DNA of 64,000 nucleotides from assembly GCF_002201895.1 (NCBI RefSeq), contig NZ_CP019436.1:137456-201455 (forward strand), written 5' to 3'. Positions 45,130 through 53,243 of this stretch are shown here, piece by piece. A model generated the notes under the pieces. The model was not told where the DNA came from. It did not search any database and saw only the letters and a program-made list of their open reading frames with translations. Position 1 is the first letter of the stretch; every line of letters starts with the position of its first letter. This stretch comes from Methanopyrus sp. SNP6 (GTDB lineage: Archaea > JAADCQ01 > Methanopyri > Methanopyrales > Methanopyraceae). The translations under genes and the position numbers were made by a program.

Positions 45130-46271
45130 AGGCGAAGGTTCGAACGTTCAGGTACCTTTGGCATTTACTATGCGATGCGATCAGCGTACCGACCGTGAAG
45201 TACGCGATCGCGTACGTAGCGGCGCTCCTATGCATGGGTACTCTCGGGTACTGGATACTCGAAGGACGGTCGCCGGTTGACGCGTTCTACACCACGGTCC
45301 TTATCTTGACAGGGGTCGGGTGCGCCAATCCTCCCACGACACCCGCTGGTGAGATCTTCACGATAGGCCTCCTGGCCGTGGGTCTTGGGGCGCTCATTCA
45401 CATCATTTCGAGAATATTCGCCGCACTTCTGCGGGGAGACGTTCTGTTGCGTATCAAAGAGAGCGACGCGATGGCACGGATAGAGCGCATGCGCGATCAC
45501 GTGGTGGTGTGCGGGTACGGCAAGAAGGGTCGTGAAATAGCCCGCAACTTAGGGAAGCACGGGTTCGAGGTCGTGGTTGTGGACAAAGACTCGGAAAAGT
45601 GCGATCGGGCCTTCCGTGACGGCCACCTGGCGGTGCAAGGCGACGTGACTTCGGAGGAGACGCTACTGAAGGCCGGGGTGGAACGTGCGCAGGCCGTGGC
45701 ACTAGTCACCGATTCAGACGAAACTAACGTCTTCGCCTGTGTGCTGGTTCGCGACCTCAACCCCGACGCGTGGATAGTGGCAGCAGCTCGGTCCAAAACC
45801 GGTGCGAGGACCCTGCAACGTGCCGGGGCCGATGAGGTGGTGAGGGTATACGAGGCGGCCGGGATAGTCATAGCCAACAGGTTGATGGACCCCCTGTCGT
45901 TCCTGGTGACTGTGAGTCATCCGTTGGAAGATACCTTCCGAGAGTTCCGGGAGATCATAAGACATGGCGGGATAGTCGTCGACGTTCGGTACCACATCCC
46001 TCCGTTACCGGAGCCGTTGGTGAAGGACCTCTGGGTAGAGGATGAGAGCGACGTGAAACGGCGCCTGGAAATGCACGAAGACTCGGAGACTAGAGAGGCC
46101 CTGGAGAGGCTTCATAGGATGTCGGACGACGTTCATTCTCACCGTATCATAGTCCGGCGGGAAGAGGACAAGGAAAAGATCGTGGAAGCCCTCCGGAGGC
46201 TCGGTTTCCTGATCGGCGTCGACATGACTCACGGAGAGGTTCTTAAGGAGGTGTTCGAAGTGGAGGCGTGA
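45126..46271 (+). CDS. Potassium-channel-like protein with RCK domain and atypical filter
   Basis: A 381-residue protein of the two-membrane-span channel plus RCK type (like MthK). The spans flank a pore helix and filter at residues 54-70. Where typical channels have TVGYG, this one has GVGCA (LTGVGCANPP, 61-70). An RCK/TrkA-N domain (VVCGYGKKGREIARNLGKHG) and a TrkA-C-like region follow. The changed filter suggests loss of strict K+ selectivity or another function. The TTG start overlaps the cobA stop. Confidence 0.82.
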   Translation: MKAKVRTFRYLWHLLCDAISVPTVKYAIAYVAALLCMGTLGYWILEGRSPVDAFYTTVLILTGVGCANPPTTPAGEIFTIGLLAVGLGALIHIISRIFAALLRGDVLLRIKESDAMARIERMRDHVVVCGYGKKGREIARNLGKHGFEVVVVDKDSEKCDRAFRDGHLAVQGDVTSEETLLKAGVERAQAVALVTDSDETNVFACVLVRDLNPDAWIVAAARSKTGARTLQRAGADEVVRVYEAAGIVIANRLMDPLSFLVTVSHPLEDTFREFREIIRHGGIVVDVRYHIPPLPEPLVKDLWVEDESDVKRRLEMHEDSETREALERLHRMSDDVHSHRIIVRREEDKEKIVEALRRLGFLIGVDMTHGEVLKEVFEVEA

Positions 46272-46274
46272 AAC

Positions 46275-46961
46275 TCACTCCTCGTTCACCAAGAGCGCCG
46301 TCTTCGCTACGGCTTCCACGGTGCGTTCTTCGGCCTCCACGACCTTCAAGCCGACTCTTCGGAGCTCCTCGGTGGTGACCGGACCTATACTCACAACCGG
46401 CTCCGGAATTTCGGCAGGATCCACGCTCTCGAGGAAACACCGCGCGGTGAACGCGCTCAGGAAACATACCACGTCGAACTCCCTCGGGTTCACCTCAACG
46501 CGTTTGGGTTTGAGGTCGTATACCTCAAACTCCTCGACCTTAACCCCGCAGGACTCAAGTGTCCTTCTGAGGTCCTCCGTTCTCCGTCTAGAACGGAGCG
46601 CCAACACGGCATCGTATTGACGGAGTTCTTCGGCCAACTTTCCGGTCGTATATTCGGTAGGCATTACGTCTACACGCAGTCCAGCTCGTTCGAGCGCCTC
46701 GCGCGTTCTGGGACCGACAGCGGCTATATCGACATCTGAGCGTTGCAGTTCTTCAACCTCTTCTTCGGAGAGAAACTCGATGGTGCGCGGGCTGGTGAAA
46801 GCTACCGCGTCGTACTTGGATAGTAACCTGACACTTATCTTAGGACGGTCCAGCGGTACAAGCTCGACGGGACACACGACTTCAGCGTCTAGGCCGACCT
46901 TTCTGAAGGCTCGAACCGTTTCACTCTCGAGACCCGGTGCTCTAACGACCAGAGCCCTCAA
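46275..46961 (-). CDS. hemD: Uroporphyrinogen-III synthase
   Basis: A 228-residue two-lobed HemD. The family is weakly conserved, but the AVAFTSPRTIEFLSEEEVEE segment, AVGPRTREALERAGL, YTTGKLAEELRQYD, and the final VVSIGPVTTEELRRVGLKVV are typical. It closes and inverts ring D to make uroporphyrinogen III, the substrate of CobA next door. TTG 46961 overlaps the SRP19 stop. Confidence 0.88.
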   Translation of the reverse strand: MRALVVRAPGLESETVRAFRKVGLDAEVVCPVELVPLDRPKISVRLLSKYDAVAFTSPRTIEFLSEEEVEELQRSDVDIAAVGPRTREALERAGLRVDVMPTEYTTGKLAEELRQYDAVLALRSRRRTEDLRRTLESCGVKVEEFEVYDLKPKRVEVNPREFDVVCFLSAFTARCFLESVDPAEIPEPVVSIGPVTTEELRRVGLKVVEAEERTVEAVAKTALLVNEE

Positions 46962-47269
46962 CTCTTCCTCCGCTCCCTCAGCTTCTCGGCGATCATGAGG
47001 AGAGTTTTCCTCTTCGATTCCACCTTATCCACGATCAACCTCCCCTTGTCGTCCCACCACCGCTTCGGGTACCGCTTATCGCGCTGGACCTCTGGGTTCA
47101 GGCCTAGCTTCTCCGCGATGCGACGGAGCTCGGTGAGCCGAGGATTCTTAACGGCTAACCGTTTCGGGACTTTACGTCCTTCGGACCTCGACCTGTCGGC
47201 GTCGAAGTATGCCGGCCACACTACGATCCTGTCTTTACCCTTCAACCTGACAGTCGGAGTCTCGGCCAC
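46958..47269 (-). CDS. srp19: Signal recognition particle 19 kDa protein
   Basis: A 103-residue SRP19. The family segment RIVVWPAYFDADRSRSEGRK followed by VPKRLAVKNPRLTELRRIAE is clear, and PKRWWDDKGRLIVD matches the C-terminal part. It binds SRP RNA and helps SRP54 assembly. GTG 47269 is the start; it overlaps the upstream exported-protein gene by 35 bases. Confidence 0.95.
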   Translation of the reverse strand: MAETPTVRLKGKDRIVVWPAYFDADRSRSEGRKVPKRLAVKNPRLTELRRIAEKLGLNPEVQRDKRYPKRWWDDKGRLIVDKVESKRKTLLMIAEKLRERRKS

Positions 47270-48506
47270 GGTTCGTCCCCCTCGGGAGAGCTGGCACGAT
47301 CGGTATCAAGGGTATCTTCCTTCGTTTTGAGGACGTTGTGGACGCCTGGTTGTTCGCCTCGGACTCGTTCTCTTTAGGTTCAATCCCTTCCTGGGTGTTC
47401 GAGACTTTAACGGACTGGTTCTGGGCCTCGGCTCCGTTAGAATTAGTCGGTTGTGCGACGACCGCGGTGATCGGAACGGAAAGTATTCGAAGTACGTGGG
47501 TACCCACCAGCGGTACTTCCAGTACTTGCCCTCGGTAAGCTAGCCATGCGAACGGTTCTTTCACTATACACATAACCGGAACTCCGGCTTCAGCCAGGTG
47601 TCGACATATTTCTAACACGTCGGATAACGTGGACGCCAGGAACACGTAGAATCGCACCTTCAGCCCACCACCGACGTCGACGGTTCTCTCCCCCTGGAAG
47701 AACTCGTCGAGCCCGGGTGGCAACTTTCCGTCGGTTGGGACCGGGAAGAACAGCACGGGTATAGTTGAAGAGTACTGCTCCAGCGGGTTAAAGGCGTCCT
47801 GGATAGCCCGCGATATGTTCAGCTCCAGTGAGTAAGCAGGCACCAGATAGTAGTCGTGCTTCCAGTCGTAATCCGGTCCCTGAATTGCGGAGCAATCTTT
47901 CACGACTAAGTAGCGTCCGTTGCTCGTCGCACCCATGACCACGACGGCGTGCATCATAGGCGGCACGACGACGAACCACCTCGATACCGTGACTAACGGT
48001 GCGTAGAGTACCACTCCGATGGCGTTAGGATGCTCGGAGTCCGCCGCCAGCGAGATCAGCGCTGGGAACCACGGTGGATCCGTAGAGGCAGTGGGGGCGT
48101 CGTATTGGGGGTCCTCGACCGGAATGTTCGTGGTCTTGGCGAACCATTCCTCGCGCTTCTCGAGGTCCTCCGGGGTCAACTCATTGCCTGCGGTGGGCTT
48201 CCACCAACCTTTGGCTACGGCTACGTTGTACAAGGTTAGGGATGCGAGCTCCCCGCACCACGTGTGATCCGGTACTCCGTCCCCATCTACGTCTCTACCG
48301 AAGTCGACCTGACCGTAGTCGGGTTCGGGAACGAGGAAGTGCACAGTTTGGGGTTTCGAGAACTTGGCCTTAATCACTCCTTCAGTCGTTTTGATGTTGA
48401 TCGCGATGAGTTTCCACGTGTGCTCCTGTACACTGATTGCATGCGCCGCCCCTCCCAGCACCATGATAAAGGCCAGAATGGAGAAGGACCGAAGCACGCG
48501 GACCAC
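47235..48506 (-). CDS. Exported protein, possible papain-like cysteine peptidase
   Basis: A 423-residue protein with a signal peptide (SFSILAFIMVLGGAAHA). Possible catalytic residues are Cys in PDHTWCGELASL, His in MMHAVVVMGATSNG and Asp in LVVKDCSA. The His-to-Asp spacing (18 residues) resembles C39/papain-like enzymes. Candidate N-glycosylation sites and a polar stalk (NSNGAEAQNQSVKVSN) precede a basic C-terminus without a clear span. A role in cleaving pseudomurein or surface proteins is only a guess. Confidence 0.55.
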   Translation of the reverse strand: MVRVLRSFSILAFIMVLGGAAHAISVQEHTWKLIAINIKTTEGVIKAKFSKPQTVHFLVPEPDYGQVDFGRDVDGDGVPDHTWCGELASLTLYNVAVAKGWWKPTAGNELTPEDLEKREEWFAKTTNIPVEDPQYDAPTASTDPPWFPALISLAADSEHPNAIGVVLYAPLVTVSRWFVVVPPMMHAVVVMGATSNGRYLVVKDCSAIQGPDYDWKHDYYLVPAYSLELNISRAIQDAFNPLEQYSSTIPVLFFPVPTDGKLPPGLDEFFQGERTVDVGGGLKVRFYVFLASTLSDVLEICRHLAEAGVPVMCIVKEPFAWLAYRGQVLEVPLVGTHVLRILSVPITAVVAQPTNSNGAEAQNQSVKVSNTQEGIEPKENESEANNQASTTSSKRRKIPLIPIVPALPRGTNRGRDSDCQVEG

Positions 48507-48521
48507 CCCGGGGGATTCGGA

Positions 48522-49037
48522 ATGAAACGGTTCGAGTTAGACGTAGTGTTGCCGGATAAGCCCGGACAGCTCGTAAAAGTCCTCGAACCGTTGTCGAAAA
48601 TCGGTGGTAACGTGATCAGTATATCCCATTCGCGAGATGGTGACCGCGCCCGGGTGCACATAGTGTTCGAAGCCACGGAAGACGTCGCCCGTGAGTATTC
48701 GCGGAGCATCAGTGAGTTAGAGGGTGTCAAGATCCTGCGGTTCGGTAGGGGGCCGGGGCACGAGACGGACGTCGTGCTGATAGGGCACATCGTAGACACG
48801 GACATTAAGGACACGATCGACCGGGTGAACGCTATACAAGGCGCCCGCGTCGTGGACGTCGACTTGGAGATGCCGGATCCGGAGCGGGAGTCGTCCGCGG
48901 GATTCACGCTCATCTACGAGGACGAGGAGGCGCTGAGGAAAGCCGTCCAGACCATCGAGAAGATCGCTGAAGAGAAGGATCTCGTAGCCATCTTCCCGGT
49001 GGAGGTGATACGGTGCGCCAGGCGCGCCTCTTCGTGA
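48522..49037 (+). CDS. ACT-domain regulatory protein upstream of homoserine dehydrogenase
   Basis: A 171-residue protein with two ACT-like repeats: FELDVVLPDKPGQLVKVLEP at the N-terminus and the ETDVVLIGHIVDTDIKDTID region. It overlaps hom by 25 bases. It probably senses an amino acid such as threonine and regulates homoserine dehydrogenase. ATG 48522 follows GGGGG by 7 bases; the frame extends upstream only as shadow of the divergent gene. Confidence 0.78.
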   Translation: MKRFELDVVLPDKPGQLVKVLEPLSKIGGNVISISHSRDGDRARVHIVFEATEDVAREYSRSISELEGVKILRFGRGPGHETDVVLIGHIVDTDIKDTIDRVNAIQGARVVDVDLEMPDPERESSAGFTLIYEDEEALRKAVQTIEKIAEEKDLVAIFPVEVIRCARRASS

Positions 49038-50026
49038 TCGGCCTCGGGGCTGTTGGACTGGGACTAATGCGACTTCTGGCCAAGAAGCGGGACGCGTACG
49101 CCCGGGAGTTCGGCATCGACGTTCGCGTGGTAGGAGTCGCGGATTCTCGAGGCGTCTGGGTGAAGAACGACCTTAACCCGGCCGAAGTGCTGAAGGCTAA
49201 GCGGGAACTGGGTACCGTGGCGGAGGTCGGTGAGAGCGGCGATGCGTTGCAGGTCATGGAGGAAGTGGAGTTCGACGTTCTCGTGGAGCTCACGCCCACC
49301 GATATAGAAACGGGCGAACCCGGTCTATCACACATCATGAAAGCCATAGAGTTGGGTAGGCACGTGGTAACTGCGAACAAAGGACCACTGGCAGTGGCTT
49401 ACGGGGAAATCATGGAGGCGGCCGAAGAAGCCGGCGTCGTCGTGCGTTACGAGGCTACGGCTGGCGGTGCCATGCCTGTGTTCAACCTCGTACGTGAGAC
49501 GCTGAAGAGTGTGGACATACGTTCGATAGAGGGTGTACTCAATGGCACTGTCAACTATATCCTCACCAGGATGGAAGAAGAGGGTATATCTCTGAAGGAT
49601 GCCATCGCCGAGGCGCAATCTCGTGGGATAGCCGAAGCGGATCCGAGTATGGACATTGAAGGGTGGGATACCGCCTGTAAGGTCGTCATCCTCGCGAACG
49701 CCATCTTGGGACTAGACTGCACCATCAAGGACGTTGACGTTACGGGTATCGAGGACGTCACACCTGAGGCCATTCGGATCGCGGAGGAGCGTGGCTACAG
49801 GATCAAATTAATCGGTCGAGCGGACAGCGACGGCGAGCTCTCGGTACGTCCGTGTCTGGTGCCGAAGTCCGACCCTGTGGCCAAGGTGAGGGGCGTCATG
49901 AACGTCGTGAGACTCGAGACCGACGTAGCTGGGGACATTTACGTGTCGGGTCGGGGCGCCGGTCCCTTAGAAACCGCTAGCGCCGTCATGAGTGATGTCC
50001 TCTCCATTGCCGAGAACGTTGGCTAG
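49013..50026 (+). CDS. hom: Homoserine dehydrogenase
   Basis: A 337-residue NAD(P)-dependent enzyme converting aspartate semialdehyde to homoserine. The Rossmann motif is VIGLGAVGLGLM, TANKGPLAVAY is conserved, and the substrate region is GVLNGTVNYILTRMEEEG with DPSMDIEGWDTACKVVILAN. The C-terminal ACT domain of bacterial enzymes is absent; the upstream ACT protein may replace it. GTG 49013. Confidence 0.95.
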   Translation: MRQARLFVIGLGAVGLGLMRLLAKKRDAYAREFGIDVRVVGVADSRGVWVKNDLNPAEVLKAKRELGTVAEVGESGDALQVMEEVEFDVLVELTPTDIETGEPGLSHIMKAIELGRHVVTANKGPLAVAYGEIMEAAEEAGVVVRYEATAGGAMPVFNLVRETLKSVDIRSIEGVLNGTVNYILTRMEEEGISLKDAIAEAQSRGIAEADPSMDIEGWDTACKVVILANAILGLDCTIKDVDVTGIEDVTPEAIRIAEERGYRIKLIGRADSDGELSVRPCLVPKSDPVAKVRGVMNVVRLETDVAGDIYVSGRGAGPLETASAVMSDVLSIAENVG

Positions 50027-50065
50027 TTCCGGTCCGAAGAATTCTAATTCGTGATCTCAAACCAA

Positions 50066-50593
50066 TCATCGCCACCCCAAGATCTCGAGCAACGCTCTAA
50101 CTGGATCCCAAGTAATCCATCCTTCGTCCTCCTCCACGTGTTCGTCGATGACGTCTAGTATTTCGGCTATGGTGGGGGAGCTACCTAGGGATCCCTCCAT
50201 AGTCCTAAGGATGTCCCTGGAAAACCTCTCGACCAGCTTCTGGTCGTGGTTAAGCAGGGAATCTACGCGATAACGCAACGTTTGGGACATGCTCTTCAGA
50301 GCTTCTACGAATGCCTCATCAGGACGTTCGACGGACTTCTTCACCGCCTGGGCGAATCCGGGGACGTTCAGACCTATCTCTCGCTTGTAAACGTGGACAT
50401 GTTCTAAACCACGAAACGCCACTAACGCGACGTTTTCTGGGATCGGGCTATCGGACAGGCGGAGACAGGTTGCGTACAGTACGGCACCCAGCTCGACGAG
50501 CGGCCTTCCTTCGGACTTCCAGGCTTCTTTACCGGGAGCGAGCTTGCCCCCCAAATAGATGGATGCAGCCCCGGCGGTCGCTACCGTCATCAT
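50066..50593 (-). CDS. Unknown helical protein
   Basis: A 175-residue protein from ATG 50593, which overlaps the preceding gene's stop (ATGA) and follows GGGGGTGGG. A hydrophobic N-terminus (VATAGAASIYLGGKLAPG) may contact the membrane; the rest is predicted helical (RYRVDSLLNHDQKLVERFSR). No family is recognised. It is translationally coupled to the membrane protein upstream. Confidence 0.55.
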   Translation of the reverse strand: MMTVATAGAASIYLGGKLAPGKEAWKSEGRPLVELGAVLYATCLRLSDSPIPENVALVAFRGLEHVHVYKREIGLNVPGFAQAVKKSVERPDEAFVEALKSMSQTLRYRVDSLLNHDQKLVERFSRDILRTMEGSLGSSPTIAEILDVIDEHVEEDEGWITWDPVRALLEILGWR

Positions 50594-51027
50594 CTGTCCC
50601 ACCCCCATCTTCGACACGTTTCGAGTACCCTTCTAGCGGCCTCGCGGTCTCCTGGATCGACCTTCCCTTTATAACCGAGCTTTTCCAGCACGCGCGTGAG
50701 GAACGCACGGAGCGTGTCCGGTCTCTCTCCGACGCTCTTGGACTCTCGCCCCGTCACCAGCCTGAGAATACCAATGATCCACGTGTAAATGACGTGTGCT
50801 ACGGCCATCAAGGTAGCAACGACTAGACCCACAGTTGGGAGCAGAGAGGAGAACTGGTGGCCAGTAATCCCGACGTAGATGGCCGCCGCGCAAACCGCTA
50901 GGTCGGCGATCGTGAACCAAGTAGTGGCTTCGATGGTTCCTTCCACGACTATCGCAGAAATCAGTGCGATGCCGGCGAGGACGAGACAGAGCCCCGCTAA
51001 CGTTATCCACAGGGTGGTGTGGATCAT
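50590..51027 (-). CDS. Small membrane protein of unknown function
   Basis: A 145-residue protein with about four spans (LWITLAGLCLVLAGIALISA, then FTIADLAVCAAAIYVGI and LLPTVGLVVATLMAVAHVIY) and a basic cytoplasmic C-terminus (GYKGKVDPGDREAARRVLET). ATG 51027 overlaps the stop of a small zinc-ribbon frame (ATGA). No family is recognised. Confidence 0.6.
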   Translation of the reverse strand: MIHTTLWITLAGLCLVLAGIALISAIVVEGTIEATTWFTIADLAVCAAAIYVGITGHQFSSLLPTVGLVVATLMAVAHVIYTWIIGILRLVTGRESKSVGERPDTLRAFLTRVLEKLGYKGKVDPGDREAARRVLETCRRWGWDR

Positions 51028-51191
51028 CGGGACCCCACGTGTTCGGAGTTTGGAAGGACGTTAGCTTTTCTCCCCGAGCAGTAACAGGGTCCCACGTCAT
51101 CGCTCGTGAGCCGACTGCTACACTCGCGTGCGACTGCGGGTCCGATCGAGCTCGAACTAAACACACATCGAGGACACCACATCTGTACCAT
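51024..51191 (-). CDS. Possible small zinc-ribbon protein
   Basis: A 55-residue frame starting MVQMWCPRCVFSSSSIG, with a later REC and CYCSGRK, so four or five cysteines are placed like a zinc site. Its stop overlaps the ATG of the membrane-protein gene (ATGA), the hallmark of coupled genes here. No SD is visible at ATG 51191 or ATG 51182, so the call is uncertain. Confidence 0.45.
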   Translation of the reverse strand: MVQMWCPRCVFSSSSIGPAVARECSSRLTSDDVGPCYCSGRKANVLPNSEHVGSR

Positions 51192-51253
51192 CTGTGAAAC
51201 GCAATCCAACCGTGATATGCGGGTGGAGGGAACGAAGAGTTGGGATGAGCGCG

Positions 51254-51655
51254 TTAGTTCTCCCGCTCTACGACCACTTCTTTACTGACGATGGCTGAGC
51301 CCAAGGTACGGCTCAGGATACACCGGTCGGCGCCCTTCTCTACAATCTTTCGAACTTCGTCGGAGTCGGTGTCATCCTTCAGTTTCACCCTAATCGTGAT
51401 CTCTATCGTCACCGCCAGGCGGTCCCAGTCCTTCTTCCCGGTCGCCTCCGCCGTCACCTCGGCGTCGATTCCGGCTTTCTCCAACGCGCGGCCCGCGTTC
51501 ATCGTCACACAAGAGAGAATACCGGCCAGAAAGAGGTGGTACGGGGTGACGTGTTCAGGCTCCGCCACCTTGCTGCTAACGAGCTCCATCCTCTCCTCTT
51601 CGAATTCAACGGCGCACTCACCGTCACCCAGGAACTCGGCGATGACGTCCGGCAT
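51254..51655 (-). CDS. OsmC/Ohr-family peroxiredoxin-like protein
   Basis: A 133-residue protein with the two redox cysteines of the OsmC fold in AGILSCVTMNAGRALEKAG and ADRCILSRTLG. OsmC/Ohr proteins reduce organic hydroperoxides or act in thiol chemistry. ATG 51655. Its TATA box lies inside the end of the marker-2-like gene, so transcription starts about 9 bases before the ATG. Confidence 0.88.
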   Translation of the reverse strand: MPDVIAEFLGDGECAVEFEEERMELVSSKVAEPEHVTPYHLFLAGILSCVTMNAGRALEKAGIDAEVTAEATGKKDWDRLAVTIEITIRVKLKDDTDSDEVRKIVEKGADRCILSRTLGSAIVSKEVVVEREN

Positions 51656-51671
51656 CTCGTATCCCGAGAGT

Positions 51672-52577
51672 TTAAGATTCTTTGAAATTTTTAAATGTTT
51701 TGAGATGATCCTCGATCTTCGCTATGAGCTCACTGTCGACGAGTGTTCGACCGGCGATTCGAAGGATGGGTTCTTCGATTACCTCGCCGAGCACCGTCAC
51801 AGGACACCCACGCTCGGCGCACACATCGAGGACTTCCTCGACGTCATCCTGGGATACGACGGCGAGGACGTTATCCCAGTTCCGAGTGATGGATGAGTAG
51901 GGAACCGAGTTCAAATCCATTCCAACACCGGACTTAGCGCAGACGAGGGCCGCCATAGCTACAAGACCTCCTTTAGTCACGTCTTTTGCCGCTTTCACCA
52001 GCCCCCTACGGGCCAACTCTGGGAATGCGTCGAACAGACGGCGTGCTCTTTCCATCCTCTCCTGGAAACTCCCATGGATAGGCTCACCCACGAGCAGGAC
52101 CGAATCCCCGGACTCGGCCCCGCAGTCCGTGATCGGCTCGGGAGCTACGAGCGGCCCCATCACTGTCATCGATACTTTCGGCTCTTCGACGTCGTCCTCG
52201 ATCATCGTGTTGCCGCCGAGTATCTCGATACCCAGCGCACGCGCTTGTCGTCCTATCCATTTCGCGGCCTCCAGCGCTCCCTTCTCCGTGGGTGCGATGA
52301 TGGTGTCGACAGCGAATCGTGGCTCCCCTCCGGCCACTAGCACGTCCGTTGAGGCGTGGACAAGGGCCGACTTCCTTACCAACCGGAACGCATATGGACC
52401 GTCAGAGCTGACTACGAGCTTCCCATCCACCATCACCACGGCCGCATCGTCGTAGTCGGCTAGACCGACTTCCGCTCGACCGAACTCCGGGAGTAACCTT
52501 ACCACCTTGACGTCGTCCACGGTGTACCTGAGCACGTGCCGACGCAAATCTTTATAGGAGGAGGTCCCTCGGGCCAC
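51672..52577 (-). CDS. AIR-synthase-related protein, methanogenesis marker 2-like
   Basis: A protein of up to 301 residues with the AIR-synthase fold (ATP-binding VASSDGPY-like VVSSDGPYAFRLVRKSALVH and DVTKGGLVAMAALV). It resembles SelD/ThiL/HypE but most closely the methanogen-specific AIR-synthase-related family (marker 2). I list the longest form, GTG 52577. A TATA box (CTATAAAG, 52550-52557) lies inside this N-terminus and would make GTG 52520 the start if active. Confidence 0.72.
   Translation of the reverse strand: MARGTSSYKDLRRHVLRYTVDDVKVVRLLPEFGRAEVGLADYDDAAVVMVDGKLVVSSDGPYAFRLVRKSALVHASTDVLVAGGEPRFAVDTIIAPTEKGALEAAKWIGRQARALGIEILGGNTMIEDDVEEPKVSMTVMGPLVAPEPITDCGAESGDSVLLVGEPIHGSFQERMERARRLFDAFPELARRGLVKAAKDVTKGGLVAMAALVCAKSGVGMDLNSVPYSSITRNWDNVLAVVSQDDVEEVLDVCAERGCPVTVLGEVIEEPILRIAGRTLVDSELIAKIEDHLKTFKNFKES
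51685..51697 (-). promoter_or_regulatory. TATA box of the OsmC gene
   Basis: ATTTAAAAATTTC on the minus strand, inside the 3' end of the preceding coding sequence and ~30 bases before ATG 51655. Confidence 0.6.
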
Positions 52578-53211
52578 CCCGCCCGTCCCCCGTAAGCTCC
52601 TTCTCGACCCTCTCTAGGAGCTCTCGGACCTCCTTCCACGTTTCGATCCACTGAACCATCGCCGCATGGTTCAATTCGACCGACGTTCGGCTGAACTCTA
52701 GCGGGCTGGGATCCTCTCCCACCCTACGAAGTATGGTTTTGATCATCCTCCTGAACTCGCTTCTGTCGAGCTTTCTGGGACCTTCCTGGACGAGCTCTTC
52801 CTTCTCGACCTCGTAATAGACAACGATTTCCCCATCTGTGAGGACCGCGAGAACGTCCTCCGGTCTCACATCCCGTTCTCTGACGAGGTAGGCGAAGTAC
52901 CTGAGCAGCTGATCACGGGCTTCCTCGAGCCTCCCTCCGCTGTTTAGCTCACCCGGTCTCTTCGTTTCGATTATCACCCGGTCACGAACGAGGATGTCGA
53001 TCCTTCTGGGTCTGTCTTGAAAGGTTCCGACTTCCGATCCGACTCCTACCTCCAGCATCACGTCACCAGGGCATAAGTCTCCCACCACCTCCAACGCATC
53101 CTCCAAAGTGCGCGCGACCCAGTGCTGTAAGAATTGGGAGGGTATCTCCGAATATCCAGCTACTTCGACGGCCTCACGGAACCGCAGGTATAACTCGTCC
53201 AGAACGTCCAA
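52552..53211 (-). CDS. Orphan PD-(D/E)XK nuclease-like protein
   Basis: A 219-residue protein resembling the N-terminal nuclease domain of type I restriction HsdR. The putative active site is Asp72 (RRIDIL) with Glu82 and Lys84 (VIIETK). A helical C-terminus (WIETWKEVRELLERVEKELT) follows. No methylase or specificity subunit is adjacent. TTG 53211. It may be a remnant of a restriction system or a repair nuclease. Confidence 0.65.
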   Translation of the reverse strand: MDVLDELYLRFREAVEVAGYSEIPSQFLQHWVARTLEDALEVVGDLCPGDVMLEVGVGSEVGTFQDRPRRIDILVRDRVIIETKRPGELNSGGRLEEARDQLLRYFAYLVRERDVRPEDVLAVLTDGEIVVYYEVEKEELVQEGPRKLDRSEFRRMIKTILRRVGEDPSPLEFSRTSVELNHAAMVQWIETWKEVRELLERVEKELTGDGRGGPRDLLL

Positions 53212-53243
53212 GAGGGGGTCCCCCGCACGTGGGAGGACTGGAA

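Noticed and set aside
51908-51925. GAGTTCAAATCCATTCC looks like a tRNA T-arm.
   Set aside because: It is inside the marker-2-like gene and no acceptor or anticodon stem surrounds it.
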